IMG/VR virus record: IMGVR_UViG_3300050119_000091
Location: 1 to 64,000 of that record
Reading direction: 5' to 3' (one strand)
From: a virus
DNA: 64,000 nucleotides
In this document: positions 32,949 to 41,900 of the stretch, piece after piece
Numbering within the stretch: the first letter of the stretch is position 1
How the letters are laid out: every line of letters starts with the position of its first letter
Translations under genes and position numbers: made by a program
The notes under the pieces: generated by a model
What the model saw: the letters and a program-made list of their open reading frames with translations, nothing else
What the model was told of the DNA's origin: nothing
Databases searched by the model: none

Positions 32949-33782
32949 ATGCCAGCCAAGGGCGGACATCAGTCCGAAGAAGCGAAAGAAGCAATCAGGG
33001 CGTACCACAAGGGCCGAGAGTTTTCCCCGGAGCATCGGGCGAGACTCTCGGCTTCTTTACGTGGGAAGAAGCGCGCCCCGCGATCCGAAGAGACAAAAAG
33101 GAAAATCAAGGAGGCATGCTCTGGACAAAAACGCACCCCTGAGCAAATAGAGAAAAACAGGGTGTCGCATTTAGGGCAACCCAGTGCACGCAAGGGGGTG
33201 GTGCTATCTGAAGAAACCAAGCAAAAGATACGGGATGCACGAGTGATCCAGGGGAATCCAAAATTCAATCTTCGGGGCATTACTCAGGCTCAGGTAGATG
33301 AGGCCACCGCCAACGGGTTGCGGTGGTGTGCTGGGCAATGCAAGGCATTTATCCCGCGAGAGAGGTTCTATAAAAACGGTGAAACCAAGAGGACGGTATG
33401 TTCCTCATGTGGGCTTTCATGCAATCGCACAATGGGGCGATCTGGAGTCTATAAAAAATATGGAGTCACCGAAGAGTGGTATCAAGTTACCTTATCATCC
33501 CAAAACGGCCAATGCGCTTTGTGTCCAGCGGTGGTTCCTCCAGTTGATATGGCAGCGCCATCAGGGAAAGGGAAGCATCACTATCTATCAATTGACCATG
33601 ACCACGAAACAGGTAAGGCTAGGGCGCTCTTGTGTTCCAGGTGCAACTTGGCGCTTCATCGGGTGGAGTATGTCGATGGGTGGGCGCAGCGGGCTGTTGA
33701 GTATCTGAAAAAGCACGGTAGCCAGATTGGCAAAGAGCGCAAGCGATCTCCGGAACCTCAGTCAACGGTGGTAAGATTATGA
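32949..33782 (+). CDS. Endonuclease VII-like HNH nuclease with NUMOD repeats
   Basis: 277 residues. Three to four NUMOD3-type repeats come first (SEEAKEAIRAYHKGREFSPEHR, SEETKRKIKEACSGQKR, SEETKQKIRDARV), then the catalytic domain: QNGQCALCPAV, LSIDHDHETGKARALLCSRCN. No Shine-Dalgarno; GGCATT (32926-32931) and AATGCC (32948-32953) form an inverted repeat covering the ATG. It sits right after the capsid gene. Confidence 0.85.
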   Translation: MPAKGGHQSEEAKEAIRAYHKGREFSPEHRARLSASLRGKKRAPRSEETKRKIKEACSGQKRTPEQIEKNRVSHLGQPSARKGVVLSEETKQKIRDARVIQGNPKFNLRGITQAQVDEATANGLRWCAGQCKAFIPRERFYKNGETKRTVCSSCGLSCNRTMGRSGVYKKYGVTEEWYQVTLSSQNGQCALCPAVVPPVDMAAPSGKGKHHYLSIDHDHETGKARALLCSRCNLALHRVEYVDGWAQRAVEYLKKHGSQIGKERKRSPEPQSTVVRL

Positions 33783-34045
33783 ACGAAATGGAATTAAACC
33801 GTAGAGGGTTTCTCTATTCTCTTGCTGGTGTAGTGGCGTGGGTAAAGAGTCCGAAAGCGAAAATTGAAAGTCTTGTTTCGCCTGCGGCGTCGGCTATCCA
33901 GCCGACTTGCGTAGCGTCGTGGTCTGCGAATCAGGCTGCGATTGATGAATACGTAAATCTCACACATGCGGCAATGGCCCGACATTTCGCGTCGCCCGAA
34001 TTTCAGCTCAAAATAGACGAAGCGATTCTTGGATGGGGCGCATGA
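33779..34045 (+). CDS. Small protein with Tat-like signal
   Basis: 88 residues. ATG overlaps the HNH stop. The N-terminus NRRGFLYSLAGVVAWV has the twin-arginine RRGFL plus a moderately hydrophobic core, like a Tat signal. Helical rest (YVNLTHAAMARHF). Unusual in a phage; function unknown. Confidence 0.55.
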   Translation: MNEMELNRRGFLYSLAGVVAWVKSPKAKIESLVSPAASAIQPTCVASWSANQAAIDEYVNLTHAAMARHFASPEFQLKIDEAILGWGA

Positions 34046-34740
34046 TAGAAGCTAATCCACATGGCCTGATTCAGTGGTCCGTTGCCGCAATGAAAAAGTA
34101 CGGGTCAGTTGTCGATGGCGGCGCGTACAACGGATCGAATTTATTTCGTCTTATCTGGGCACCGTCGCGGGCCGTAACGCTCATGCTGGACCGTGGAGCT
34201 ACAACGCTGCCAAAGTACGTTGCCGTCGAGCCGCTGTTTAATCCGGCGGTTTGGGTTCTGGAAAAATGGCGATCATGCGCGGATATCGCAGGCGAAGTAA
34301 CGCAAGCGGAATGGAACGCGCCGAACTCGGAATGGCTGATGCAGGGGCCATACCCGCTGGATGGGGATTACGAGTTATGTACTCAGTTAGCGGTTGGGGT
34401 TGATCCGGCAAACGCGAACATCGACAAGGTCGTAGTGTGGGTCGAGGCGGGCAAAAAGTTCTCCCCGCAGCAAAACGCGCTGGCGCTGCAAAACAAAATG
34501 GACGCAGAGGAAAAAACGAAACGCCGCGTTATCAAAGACAAGATCGATGACAGGTTGCTGCCATTCGGCGGCGAGGCATGGGCATCCGGATCTTCGGTTC
34601 GATCAAAGCGAAACACGAAGACTATCGAAATCAAGCACTCCGCAAACGAACTCGGATTGCCGACGAAGCCCGGAAACATGGGGCTATCGCCAATTCATAA
34701 ACCAGTCACGTATCAAGTACCATTAGGTGAGGAAGGTTAA
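34042..34740 (+). CDS. Hypothetical virion-region protein
   Basis: 232 residues from the ATG at 34042 (ATGA overlap). An N-terminal domain rich in Trp and Ala (about 1-110), then a charged region (MDAEEKTKRRVIKDKIDDRLL). No family recognised; expected to be structural or assembly, by position between capsid and adaptor genes. Confidence 0.55.
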   Translation: MIEANPHGLIQWSVAAMKKYGSVVDGGAYNGSNLFRLIWAPSRAVTLMLDRGATTLPKYVAVEPLFNPAVWVLEKWRSCADIAGEVTQAEWNAPNSEWLMQGPYPLDGDYELCTQLAVGVDPANANIDKVVVWVEAGKKFSPQQNALALQNKMDAEEKTKRRVIKDKIDDRLLPFGGEAWASGSSVRSKRNTKTIEIKHSANELGLPTKPGNMGLSPIHKPVTYQVPLGEEG

Positions 34741-34745
34741 TTTTC

Positions 34746-35714
34746 ATGCCGACATTTGGAGCAGTTGAAAACCAGCAGATTCCCGGTGGATTCGGAATCG
34801 TCCAGAGTTATCCGGTAGGCGATCCGCGCAATATCGAAAACATCCGCCGCCAGGTTGAACTGGACCGTATCTCCGTTCCCGATGAACTGGAAGCTATCAC
34901 GGAACTTTCGGACGCCACGACGGTATGGATATATTCGGTCGGGGCGTGGCCTCAGTTTGTATCGCTCGGTTCGCTCGGCTCGCATACAATCCCCGGAATT
35001 TCGGAAGAGCATTGCCTGGTTGATGGCGACTTGACTGTATCGGCTCCTCTACCCGTTAAAGGCATCCCAAGCGAAACGTATCCTGTTGATGACGGTGGAC
35101 GGCGCATCTATCACCGCCCGCAGAAAAACGATCCTCTCCGCAAGCACACAGGAATGCATCTGGCGCTCGAAATCATCGGCGCTGGCGTGAAGTCAAAAGT
35201 CGATAACGATCTCCGTCCGTGGGGGTGCTTCGTGTCTGAGGTTCCGGAGCAGCAACCCGGCTCCCCGCTGTTTGCGAAATGGAAGAAAGCCGTAGAGGAC
35301 GCAAAGGCTGCGCTGAAACTGAACTACTCCAAGCGTCTCGCTAAAGCGAACGAAGCGTTCAAAAACGGCAACTACCAGAAGTTGTACGAGGGCGACGAGC
35401 GGCTTCCTATTATCACTCGCGTCATGAAGGTCAAGAAGTCCGATTGCCCGTTCATGGAAAACATGGTCGCCCCGGAAAGTAAGCAGTGCATCAATTGCCG
35501 CGAACATCTTCCGCCCGATGCGCTGTCTTGCGGTAAATGTGGGCAGCGCCAGGTCAGCGACAAGAAGTACGAAGAAGAGATCGCGAAGCGGTTGGCGGCG
35601 GCAAGCGGCGAACCTGAAAAGAAAAGGCGCGGCCGCCCCGCCGCATCGGCAATTCCTGAAGTTCCGGACGAAGATGAAAATCCGAAGCCGGAAGACGAAG
35701 ACGATATCGTGTGA
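34746..35714 (+). CDS. Zinc-ribbon protein with basic/acidic tail
   Basis: 322 residues. C-terminal part has CINC and CGKC (near 247-275), then KKRRGRPAAS (AT-hook-like) and an acidic end DEDENPKPEDED. The first 200 residues look like a folded structural domain (YHRPQKNDPLRKHTGMHLALEI). Function unknown; often found between capsid and head-tail adaptors. Confidence 0.55.
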   Translation: MPTFGAVENQQIPGGFGIVQSYPVGDPRNIENIRRQVELDRISVPDELEAITELSDATTVWIYSVGAWPQFVSLGSLGSHTIPGISEEHCLVDGDLTVSAPLPVKGIPSETYPVDDGGRRIYHRPQKNDPLRKHTGMHLALEIIGAGVKSKVDNDLRPWGCFVSEVPEQQPGSPLFAKWKKAVEDAKAALKLNYSKRLAKANEAFKNGNYQKLYEGDERLPIITRVMKVKKSDCPFMENMVAPESKQCINCREHLPPDALSCGKCGQRQVSDKKYEEEIAKRLAAASGEPEKKRRGRPAASAIPEVPDEDENPKPEDEDDIV

Positions 35715-35771
35715 TTTTGAGTTAACGCGGAAACTGTGTTGATTCTCCTCCGAAGTCACCGCAGAATTTAC

Positions 35772-35812
35772 GGGCCGTCCAGTGGAGTTCCGCGCCATCG
35801 GAAAGACGGCCC
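35772..35812 (+). terminator. Hairpin after the zinc-ribbon gene
   Basis: GGGCCGTC (35772-35779) pairs with GACGGCCC (35805-35812). The loop is 25 nt. It ends the 34746 transcription unit and a promoter box follows at 35836; no strong T-run is present. Confidence 0.45.
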
Positions 35813-35835
35813 ACCTTACATCGCGTGTGATCTTA

Positions 35836-35841
35836 TACAAT
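35836..35841 (+). promoter_or_regulatory. TACAAT box before the 35849 gene
   Basis: TACAAT ends seven bases before the GTG at 35849. CTTACA lies 16 bases upstream as a possible -35. There is no Shine-Dalgarno, so a leaderless start is likely. Confidence 0.45.
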
Positions 35842-35848
35842 TAACGCA

Positions 35849-36592
35849 GTGCCAACCGCGCCATACCCCACGCTCGAAAAAATTCTAGGGTTTGCGCGCG
35901 TTCAGGTAAACGACGCTATCCAGGCCAATGGCGGCAATACCCTTGTGGATTCCGCCGACTTCACTCCGCTGTACGTGAATCGGGCATGGCTCATGCTTCA
36001 ACAGGAGTTAGTCAGTAATGGTTTCGACCGATTCCGAACCGATAATCTGATAGTGACGTTGCCGGCGGTCAACAGCGAAGACACAGCGCTACAAGTCACG
36101 CTGGACTGGACTGGGTACTACGATGGCGTCTCGCTGAATACTGGCGTTGTTCTGCCTCAAACACTCATCAAGGCACTGAAGTTGTCGGAGCGTCCCACCG
36201 ATTCAGCGCCGAACGTAAATTCGTTTATCGACATGGATGGCCCGGAACAGGGCATACGTCGCATCCCTTCGATAACGAAACAGCAATGGAACGGCATCTG
36301 GGTTTGGGATGACGACCAGGTTCGGATGCCGGGAGCTACGGCCCAAACAGACGTGCATATTGATTTCCTGGCGTACCTGCCGGACTTCACTGGGTCGGGT
36401 GCGGGATTCCCTGGACCGCAGACTGCAAATATACTCCGATGTGAGGATGCTTTCGCTGGATTTATTGCCGCTGTGTTCTGTGCCGCCAGGGGCGATGTGG
36501 ATGCTTCGACAACCCTCCAGCAGGCCAAGGATGCGGCGAAAATTCTCGCAGGCGCACAGCCCACGGAAACGCCAATGGCGGCAGTCCAGTGA
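35849..36592 (+). CDS. Head-tail adaptor-like protein, copy 1
   Basis: 247 residues from a GTG. YVNRAWLMLQQELVSNGFDRF and later IWVWDDDQVRMPGATAQTDVHIDFLAY, FAGFIAAVFCAARGD. The segment with a Trp-rich turn and PGATxxxD matches the 36692 protein, so the two are paralogues. Likely neck or adaptor proteins; the identification is by position and similarity to each other. Confidence 0.6.
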   Translation: MPTAPYPTLEKILGFARVQVNDAIQANGGNTLVDSADFTPLYVNRAWLMLQQELVSNGFDRFRTDNLIVTLPAVNSEDTALQVTLDWTGYYDGVSLNTGVVLPQTLIKALKLSERPTDSAPNVNSFIDMDGPEQGIRRIPSITKQQWNGIWVWDDDQVRMPGATAQTDVHIDFLAYLPDFTGSGAGFPGPQTANILRCEDAFAGFIAAVFCAARGDVDASTTLQQAKDAAKILAGAQPTETPMAAVQ

Positions 36593-36726
36593 TACCGCCA
36601 ACTGAATGCGACGGGATTATGTGCGCGGAGTGTGCGCCCGATGGATGTAAAGTGCCTGAAACGGTAATCCCTGAACTGGAGGAAAAAGAGAGTGCCGGTT
36701 TCACCTCCATCGAATCCAATATTTGA
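36589..36726 (+). CDS. 45-residue Cys-rich protein
   Basis: A GTG at 36589 overlaps the previous stop, and the frame ends 35 bases into the 36692 gene. Contains CDGIMCAECAPDGC with four Cys in 14 residues, a possible small metal site. It carries the Shine-Dalgarno of the next gene and may link translation of the pair. Confidence 0.45.
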   Translation: MIPPTECDGIMCAECAPDGCKVPETVIPELEEKESAGFTSIESNI

Positions 36727-37549
36727 CACTGCGACGTCGATCATGAACGCGACGAAGCCGCGCGTAGCCCAGGAGATGCCGTCTCTGGTGGCGTATAGCG
36801 GTAGCGTCCTGGATCATACGCAAGCCACATCGCAGCAGTTTTTCAATAACGCATGGCGCAACTTTCAGGATTCACTCTGTGATGCCGGATCAAAGGCGTT
36901 TCAGGAAGAAATCGTCATTAAGGACATTCCGCCTACCGCCAGTTTTGATCCGGCGGACCAAAATTCAATATCGTGGTTTGAATGCTCAGATGGCGTGAAT
37001 ACGACATCGACGCCAGTGCTGCCGTCCGATCTCGTGACGCCATTGTGGATGAGCGAGCGCCAGGCGGGAACCGAAAATCCGTTCCCGCGCCCCGACGCGC
37101 CGAACATGGATTTATACATCGACGGGTTGCCACGAACCGCGCAAAAATATTGCTACAACGGATGTTGGGAGTGGCGCGGGCAGGTTATTTATTACCCTGG
37201 AGCAACTCAATCGGTCGATTTTTTGATTCGGTATCGAAAGCAACTTTCTGACATTGTTGACGTAGGCAATCAGCGGTGGTTCAATCAGCCAGTCCCGCTG
37301 GTGCGATGTCAAAATCCGATGTCCTGGTGGATGGTTGTCGAGATAGCAGCATTCGCGGCGGGCACGCCGAACGCACCGCGCAATATCGTAGCAATGGCCG
37401 CGACCGCTGAGGCGAAAGCTATCGAAGCAACGAAAAAGTATGCAAACCGTGACGTTATGCTCGATGAGCGCACTGAAGCGATTCGGGTCCCATACAACGG
37501 CGGATCGCGCGGGCAGGGCAGTCAGGGCGGATACGGCAACTTCTACTAG
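36692..37549 (+). CDS. Head-tail adaptor-like protein, copy 2
   Basis: 285 residues from a GTG with GGAGG nine bases upstream. CWEWRGQVIYYPGATQSVDFLIRYRKQLSD aligns with the copy at 35849. The N-terminus has a helical region (QFFNNAWRNFQDSL). The Gly-rich end is GGSRGQGSQGG. Probably part of the same complex. Confidence 0.6.
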   Translation: MPVSPPSNPIFDTATSIMNATKPRVAQEMPSLVAYSGSVLDHTQATSQQFFNNAWRNFQDSLCDAGSKAFQEEIVIKDIPPTASFDPADQNSISWFECSDGVNTTSTPVLPSDLVTPLWMSERQAGTENPFPRPDAPNMDLYIDGLPRTAQKYCYNGCWEWRGQVIYYPGATQSVDFLIRYRKQLSDIVDVGNQRWFNQPVPLVRCQNPMSWWMVVEIAAFAAGTPNAPRNIVAMAATAEAKAIEATKKYANRDVMLDERTEAIRVPYNGGSRGQGSQGGYGNFY

Positions 37550-37600
37550 GGTGTTGTACAATAGCAGACGAAACGCAGCGTCAACAGGAGATATGATCAC

Positions 37601-38044
37601 ATGGCCGTAGGAATTGTATACACGGGAGCACTGGCGAACGGGTCCAGTTTTGCGGCTGGAAGCGGAAGCGGTTTGTGGGATACCACAAAGGCATCGATAA
37701 TCATCCCCGCCCAACTGACGCTCACTGGAAATTATGGAACCGGAAGTTCCAACGGAGATCCGCTTAATTTTGGCTCAGTCGCCCCTCCCATTGGAGGTAG
37801 CCTGTATGACGACGCCCCATGGTGGTGGAGTCTGGAAGAGCTTGCGGTGGCCGGGTCCGTATTGACAGGGTACGAGTTCAAGTATCTGCCGGGTCCGACG
37901 TTGGCGAAGCCCACGCAAGCGGGCGGGGTGCTTCAGGCCCTTTTGGCTGGCGTGCAGTATACTCCAAGCGCGGCCTATGGCGGCGCATTGCCGTCTGGCA
38001 CCGTCATCAATGGCGTGTTCGTATTCACTCGCTCGGGCGCGTAA
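37601..38044 (+). CDS. Small structural protein
   Basis: 147 residues with CAGGAG upstream. Gly/Ser/Ala-rich and beta-like (YTGALANGSSFAAGSGSG, WWWSLEELAVAGSVL). Preceded by TACAAT at 37557-37562. Originally it would have been followed directly by the tail gene. Confidence 0.55.
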   Translation: MAVGIVYTGALANGSSFAAGSGSGLWDTTKASIIIPAQLTLTGNYGTGSSNGDPLNFGSVAPPIGGSLYDDAPWWWSLEELAVAGSVLTGYEFKYLPGPTLAKPTQAGGVLQALLAGVQYTPSAAYGGALPSGTVINGVFVFTRSGA

Positions 38045-38065
38045 TCGTGCGGCGCTGACAATTCG

Positions 38066-38092
38066 ATGGCGCAAAATACCGCATCTCCAGAT
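38066..38092 (+). repeat. Left flanking copy of the tail-gene start
   Basis: 27 bases that match the first 27 bases of the tail gene (38899-38925) with two mismatches. Here the reading continues as MAQNTASPDFIFPTLGH and soon diverges. It marks the old start of the tail gene, left of the inserted minus-strand genes. Confidence 0.7.
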
Positions 38093-38093
38093 T

Positions 38094-38330
38094 TTATATT
38101 CCCCACATTGGGCCACTCATGTATGTTACTGAATCATCACGCAATCGCTGTGCATCGGCCTGCGTTCTCTCTAGTATCGCAATCTTGCGCTCTAATTTAC
38201 GTTGCTTTAGTATGCAAGCGCCGTGCGGGGATGCGCGGCATGTCTCGCACAACTCTGACATTAAGTGGATGTCGTTGGTGAATGAATTACCGCAAAGAGC
38301 GCAATCAGCTTCCCATTGTGTGGGTGTCAT
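38094..38330 (-). CDS. Moron gene: Cys-pair coiled-coil protein
   Basis: 78 residues. CALC near 10-13 and CETC near 28-31 look like a zinc ribbon, followed by a charged helix (KQRKLERKIAILERTQADAQRLRDD). GAGGGA upstream. Third gene of the reversed cassette. Confidence 0.6.
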   Translation of the reverse strand: MTPTQWEADCALCGNSFTNDIHLMSELCETCRASPHGACILKQRKLERKIAILERTQADAQRLRDDSVTYMSGPMWGI

Positions 38331-38333
38331 TTA

Positions 38334-38432
38334 TCATTCCCTCTTCCCTGCCTTGAATCCTGATAGCCAAGCTGCCATTGCGACAACGGCCAGCATGATG
38401 AACTGGGTTACTATATCTGTTGTGAAAGTCAT
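38334..38432 (-). CDS. Moron gene: 32-residue single-pass membrane peptide
   Basis: MTFTTDIVTQFIMLAVVAMA... then SGFKAGKRE: a single membrane segment with a basic end. GAGG lies nine bases before the ATG, and the stop is followed after three bases by the next ATG. Between the zinc ribbon genes. Confidence 0.55.
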   Translation of the reverse strand: MTFTTDIVTQFIMLAVVAMAAWLSGFKAGKRE

Positions 38433-38433
38433 G

Positions 38434-38853
38434 CTAGCGACCCTCTGTTACGGTTGCCGTAATCGTGCTCTTGTATTGGCATCGCGGGCACTTCCTCGCA
38501 CCCCGAATTTTCCTGGAAATTCTGATGTGTCCGCACTTCAGGCACTCTATCGGCGGCAGGCACCGAGGCCCGATAGAGAATTCAGATTGAGCCACAATGC
38601 CATGTCCAGCCAGCCAGAACGAGGGGCTGTCCGATTCTCCATACCCGCAAACTCGCCCTATGGTCCAAGTCGCGCTGAAGTCCCCGACGTGTCTGCCGTG
38701 TCCGCGAATCCAGTAGAAATCTCCAGGGCGCATACTGTCCGCGTCGGCAAAATAATCCTTGCATGCTTCCGTGGATATAGCAAAAGAAACAGTGTCTTTA
38801 AGAACCGGAAACGACGGTATTCTGGCGGTCCCGTTCTGATTTATTCGGCTCAT
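38434..38853 (-). CDS. Moron gene: protein with C-terminal zinc ribbon
   Basis: 139 residues from the ATG at 38853 (the longer frame is antisense to the tail gene). PGDFYWIRGHGRHVGDF and TWTIGRVCGYG suggest a small beta domain; the C-terminal zinc ribbon has CLKCGHIRISRKIRGARKCPRC. First gene of the cassette; its promoter is five bases from the ATG. Likely a lysogeny or superinfection type accessory, but no family recognised. Confidence 0.6.
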   Translation of the reverse strand: MSRINQNGTARIPSFPVLKDTVSFAISTEACKDYFADADSMRPGDFYWIRGHGRHVGDFSATWTIGRVCGYGESDSPSFWLAGHGIVAQSEFSIGPRCLPPIECLKCGHIRISRKIRGARKCPRCQYKSTITATVTEGR

Positions 38854-38858
38854 GACTA

Positions 38859-38888
38859 AATATACACCGTATACGGCATAAGTGTCAA
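38859..38888 (-). promoter_or_regulatory. Moron promoter with palindromic operator
   Basis: TTGACA (38888-38883), 18 bases, TATATT (38864-38859). The spacer contains the perfect palindrome CCGTATACGG. The ATG follows after five bases, so the transcript is probably leaderless. A repressor binding between the boxes would silence the cassette. Confidence 0.65.
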
Positions 38889-38898
38889 TAGTGAAATA

Positions 38899-38925
38899 AT
38901 GGCCCAAAACACCGCATCTCCAGAT
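38899..38925 (+). repeat. Right flanking copy of the tail-gene start
   Basis: First 27 bases of the tail gene. Matches 38066-38092 except at two positions. Together they flank the 806-bp segment with the minus-strand genes. Confidence 0.7.
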
Positions 38926-41900
38926 TCGCATGAAATCCCGATAACCGTCTTTGGCGGACTTGTCACGTATATTGATCCGACAAGTCTGCCAATGGGAGTC
39001 AGTCCCGATTGTTCGGATATGCAGTTCACTCCAGGCGGAACGTCGAGCCGGGACGGATTTAAGAAGCACTTCGCGGCCCCGCTTTACCCCACCGAAACCC
39101 GCACGTACCAAAAATCCTACGTTGACCCAAGGGGTACAATTTTCAATCTGTATTTCTACTCCAACGGTGCGTTGACAGTCGAGAACGTCACGACAGCGCC
39201 AGGAGTAGAAACGCTTCTCAGTCAAACGTCAGCGCCGGGATCATGGGCGAAATCTTCTACTGCGTTTGGGCGCGAGTACATCGCAATCTCAGACACATTG
39301 CACGGCGCGGAGATCCCGCTTCAGTTCGACGGCGTAAATCTCGATAGGGTGACTCAGGACGGGCCGGGTGCTTCTCCCAATGTCTCAAGTGTCCCGATCC
39401 CTGCCGTCGCTATGGTGGCGTCAGGAGCGCCCGTAGTGTTGAACCTGACGGAGTCAGACCCCAGAGGCGGAGACGGTTCGGGTTACTTTACCGCGATTGA
39501 TATGTACACCATGGATTCGGTGGCATCCGTCAATATAGGCGACCAAATCACAATTGCGGGGTACGGTGGCGCTCCTGCTCCAATGAACGGAACGTGGCCG
39601 GTATTGGCGATATTTCTCAGTTCCGGATCTCCTGGAAACCTGATTCAGCTTTCGGCGTATCTGCCGCCGACTACGGTATCCAGCGTGGCATCGGCGACCG
39701 GGACGGTCGGCGGCGGAACGACGATTCAGCGGGTCAATAATCTGGTAACGGTGACCACGGCGGCGGCGCATCAGCTTCAGCCGGGATACCAGGCGCAAAT
39801 CACAGGGATGCCAGCCGCATCTGTAGGCACGTCGATTTCATCCGTGGTAGTGAATAACGAAGACCTGCCGGGTCTGGCGACAGTGACGACATCGACGGCA
39901 CATGGCCTGGTTCCGCAATTACAGGTCAGCTTGGTGGGTATTGCAGGTACAGCAGTCGGCGGCGGCATTACTTCTCTGTCAAGGCAGGGGCAGATAGTGA
40001 CCGCCACGACGGCTACAGCGCACGGGCTGACCCCTGGCGCAACCGTCACGATAGCGGGAGTTGCAAACGCCAGTTTCAATAGCACGGTGACAGTCTTGAA
40101 CGTAATTTCCGCGACGGTGTTCACCTATATTCAGGTGGATGTGGACGCCACTGATTCAACGGGAACTGCCACTCTGAACTGGCCGATATTCAACACTCAA
40201 ACACCTACGTATTTCGAGGTAGTTTCGGCCCCAACAGCGACTACATTCCAGGTCCAACTGGACTATTCGGACGGATCATGGTCAGGCGGGACGGTCACAT
40301 ATGCATGGGATGGGACGTTCTTTGTTCAGGACGTGCCGGGGCCGACATCGTTTACGTACTTGCAATACGGCCCGAATGCGACGAGTTCGACGGTTGGAAG
40401 CGTAACGCCCTATGGCCAGGCCGCGCCAGGCAAGCGGCAGATGGTTTGCTTTTTCATAACCAGGCAGGGCTACACAACGAGATACAGTCCACCCGTTCCC
40501 GTAGTTACGAATGGCGGCCAATATCTCAGTGTGACGAATATTCCGATAGGGCCGTCGAATATAATTGCCCGCGTGCTGGCATTCACTGGCGCGGAGGGGG
40601 CGTATTTTTACTGGATTCCCGCACCGCCCCAAGTCAACGGGCAGTTGGTTGGGACATCGACGATTATCAACGACAACACGACAACCAGCACCATTCTGGA
40701 TTTCAGCGATCCGACTTTATTTGCGGGGCTTGGAATTTCAACCGCAGGAAATAACCTTGCAAATCAGACAGTCATTGACGGTGCGCTTGGATTTGCGCGG
40801 TACGCCAGCCGCCTGATTACTTACGGGCAGAGAAATAACATTCAAAATTTGCTGAACATGGGATTCGATGGTGGATACCTGCCAGCGGCTCCGACGCTGC
40901 CTGCCGGGTGGGCAGGCGGCGGCGCGGGAACGATTGCGGCGGGTCACTACGGCAGCGGATGGACCACGAGCGCTACGCCCCTTACTCAGTCGTTCTACGA
41001 AGATTTCAGCGGTGCCCCGATTGCGATCGGAAACACGGCGTACACGTTCAGGGCGTGGGTAAGTGCGGCGGGAACGGTCACGGCAACAATCAGCAGCATT
41101 GAGGGTAGTTTCACGAGTACGGCCACGCTTACTGCATCGGCGACGGGATGGTATGAGTATATATTCAGCCTGAAAACCCCTGTGAGCATACCCGACGATA
41201 TGCTGATTGGCATAACAGGCTCGGGCGTGATTGTCGATGAGATGAGTATTGTTTTCACCGACACCCCATACGCGACAACACTACTCGGATCGTACGTGAA
41301 TAACCCGGAAGCGTTCGACGGAGTTTCCGGCAGGTTCGGTCCTGTCGATGACACGCATCAAACGCTGGCGCTCGGGATCATCCGAAGTAATCTGTACTTA
41401 CTGACCCAGGATCCAAGTGGGCGAATGCACCAAACATCCCAGGGGGACACTGAACCTTCAGGATGGACCGTTGACGAGGTAGGGCAGAATTGCGGGACGG
41501 TGTCCGCGTTCTCGCTCACGGTTTCGCAGGCCAATGACAATACAGGGGGCGGCGGCGAAGAATGGTTTGCGTGGTATTCCTCATCTGGTCCGCGAATATT
41601 CGGCGGAGAGTTCCCGTTCAAAATTGCCCAGGAGATCATGCGGCGCAAAGGACGGGTTCCGCCCGGATCGCCAGATGATTTATCGAACATCAACACGGCG
41701 GCGCAAACGACCGTTTGGGGCCTGAACGACCCCATCGCAAAAATCATATATTTCGGCGTGCCGATGAATTCCGCGACCGCGCCAAGTAACGTCTGGATGC
41801 TGAATTATCTTGGATGTGAAACGGCGGGAGAGATCGCGTCTCAAGATCCGGTCCATCGCGCAATAAATACGGGCAAGATGATCGCTAACGACCTTGGGCG

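Noticed and set aside
38854-39225. N-terminal extension of the moron zinc-ribbon gene
   Set aside because: It reads antisense through the tail gene and across the promoter; the ATG at 38853 fits the promoter.
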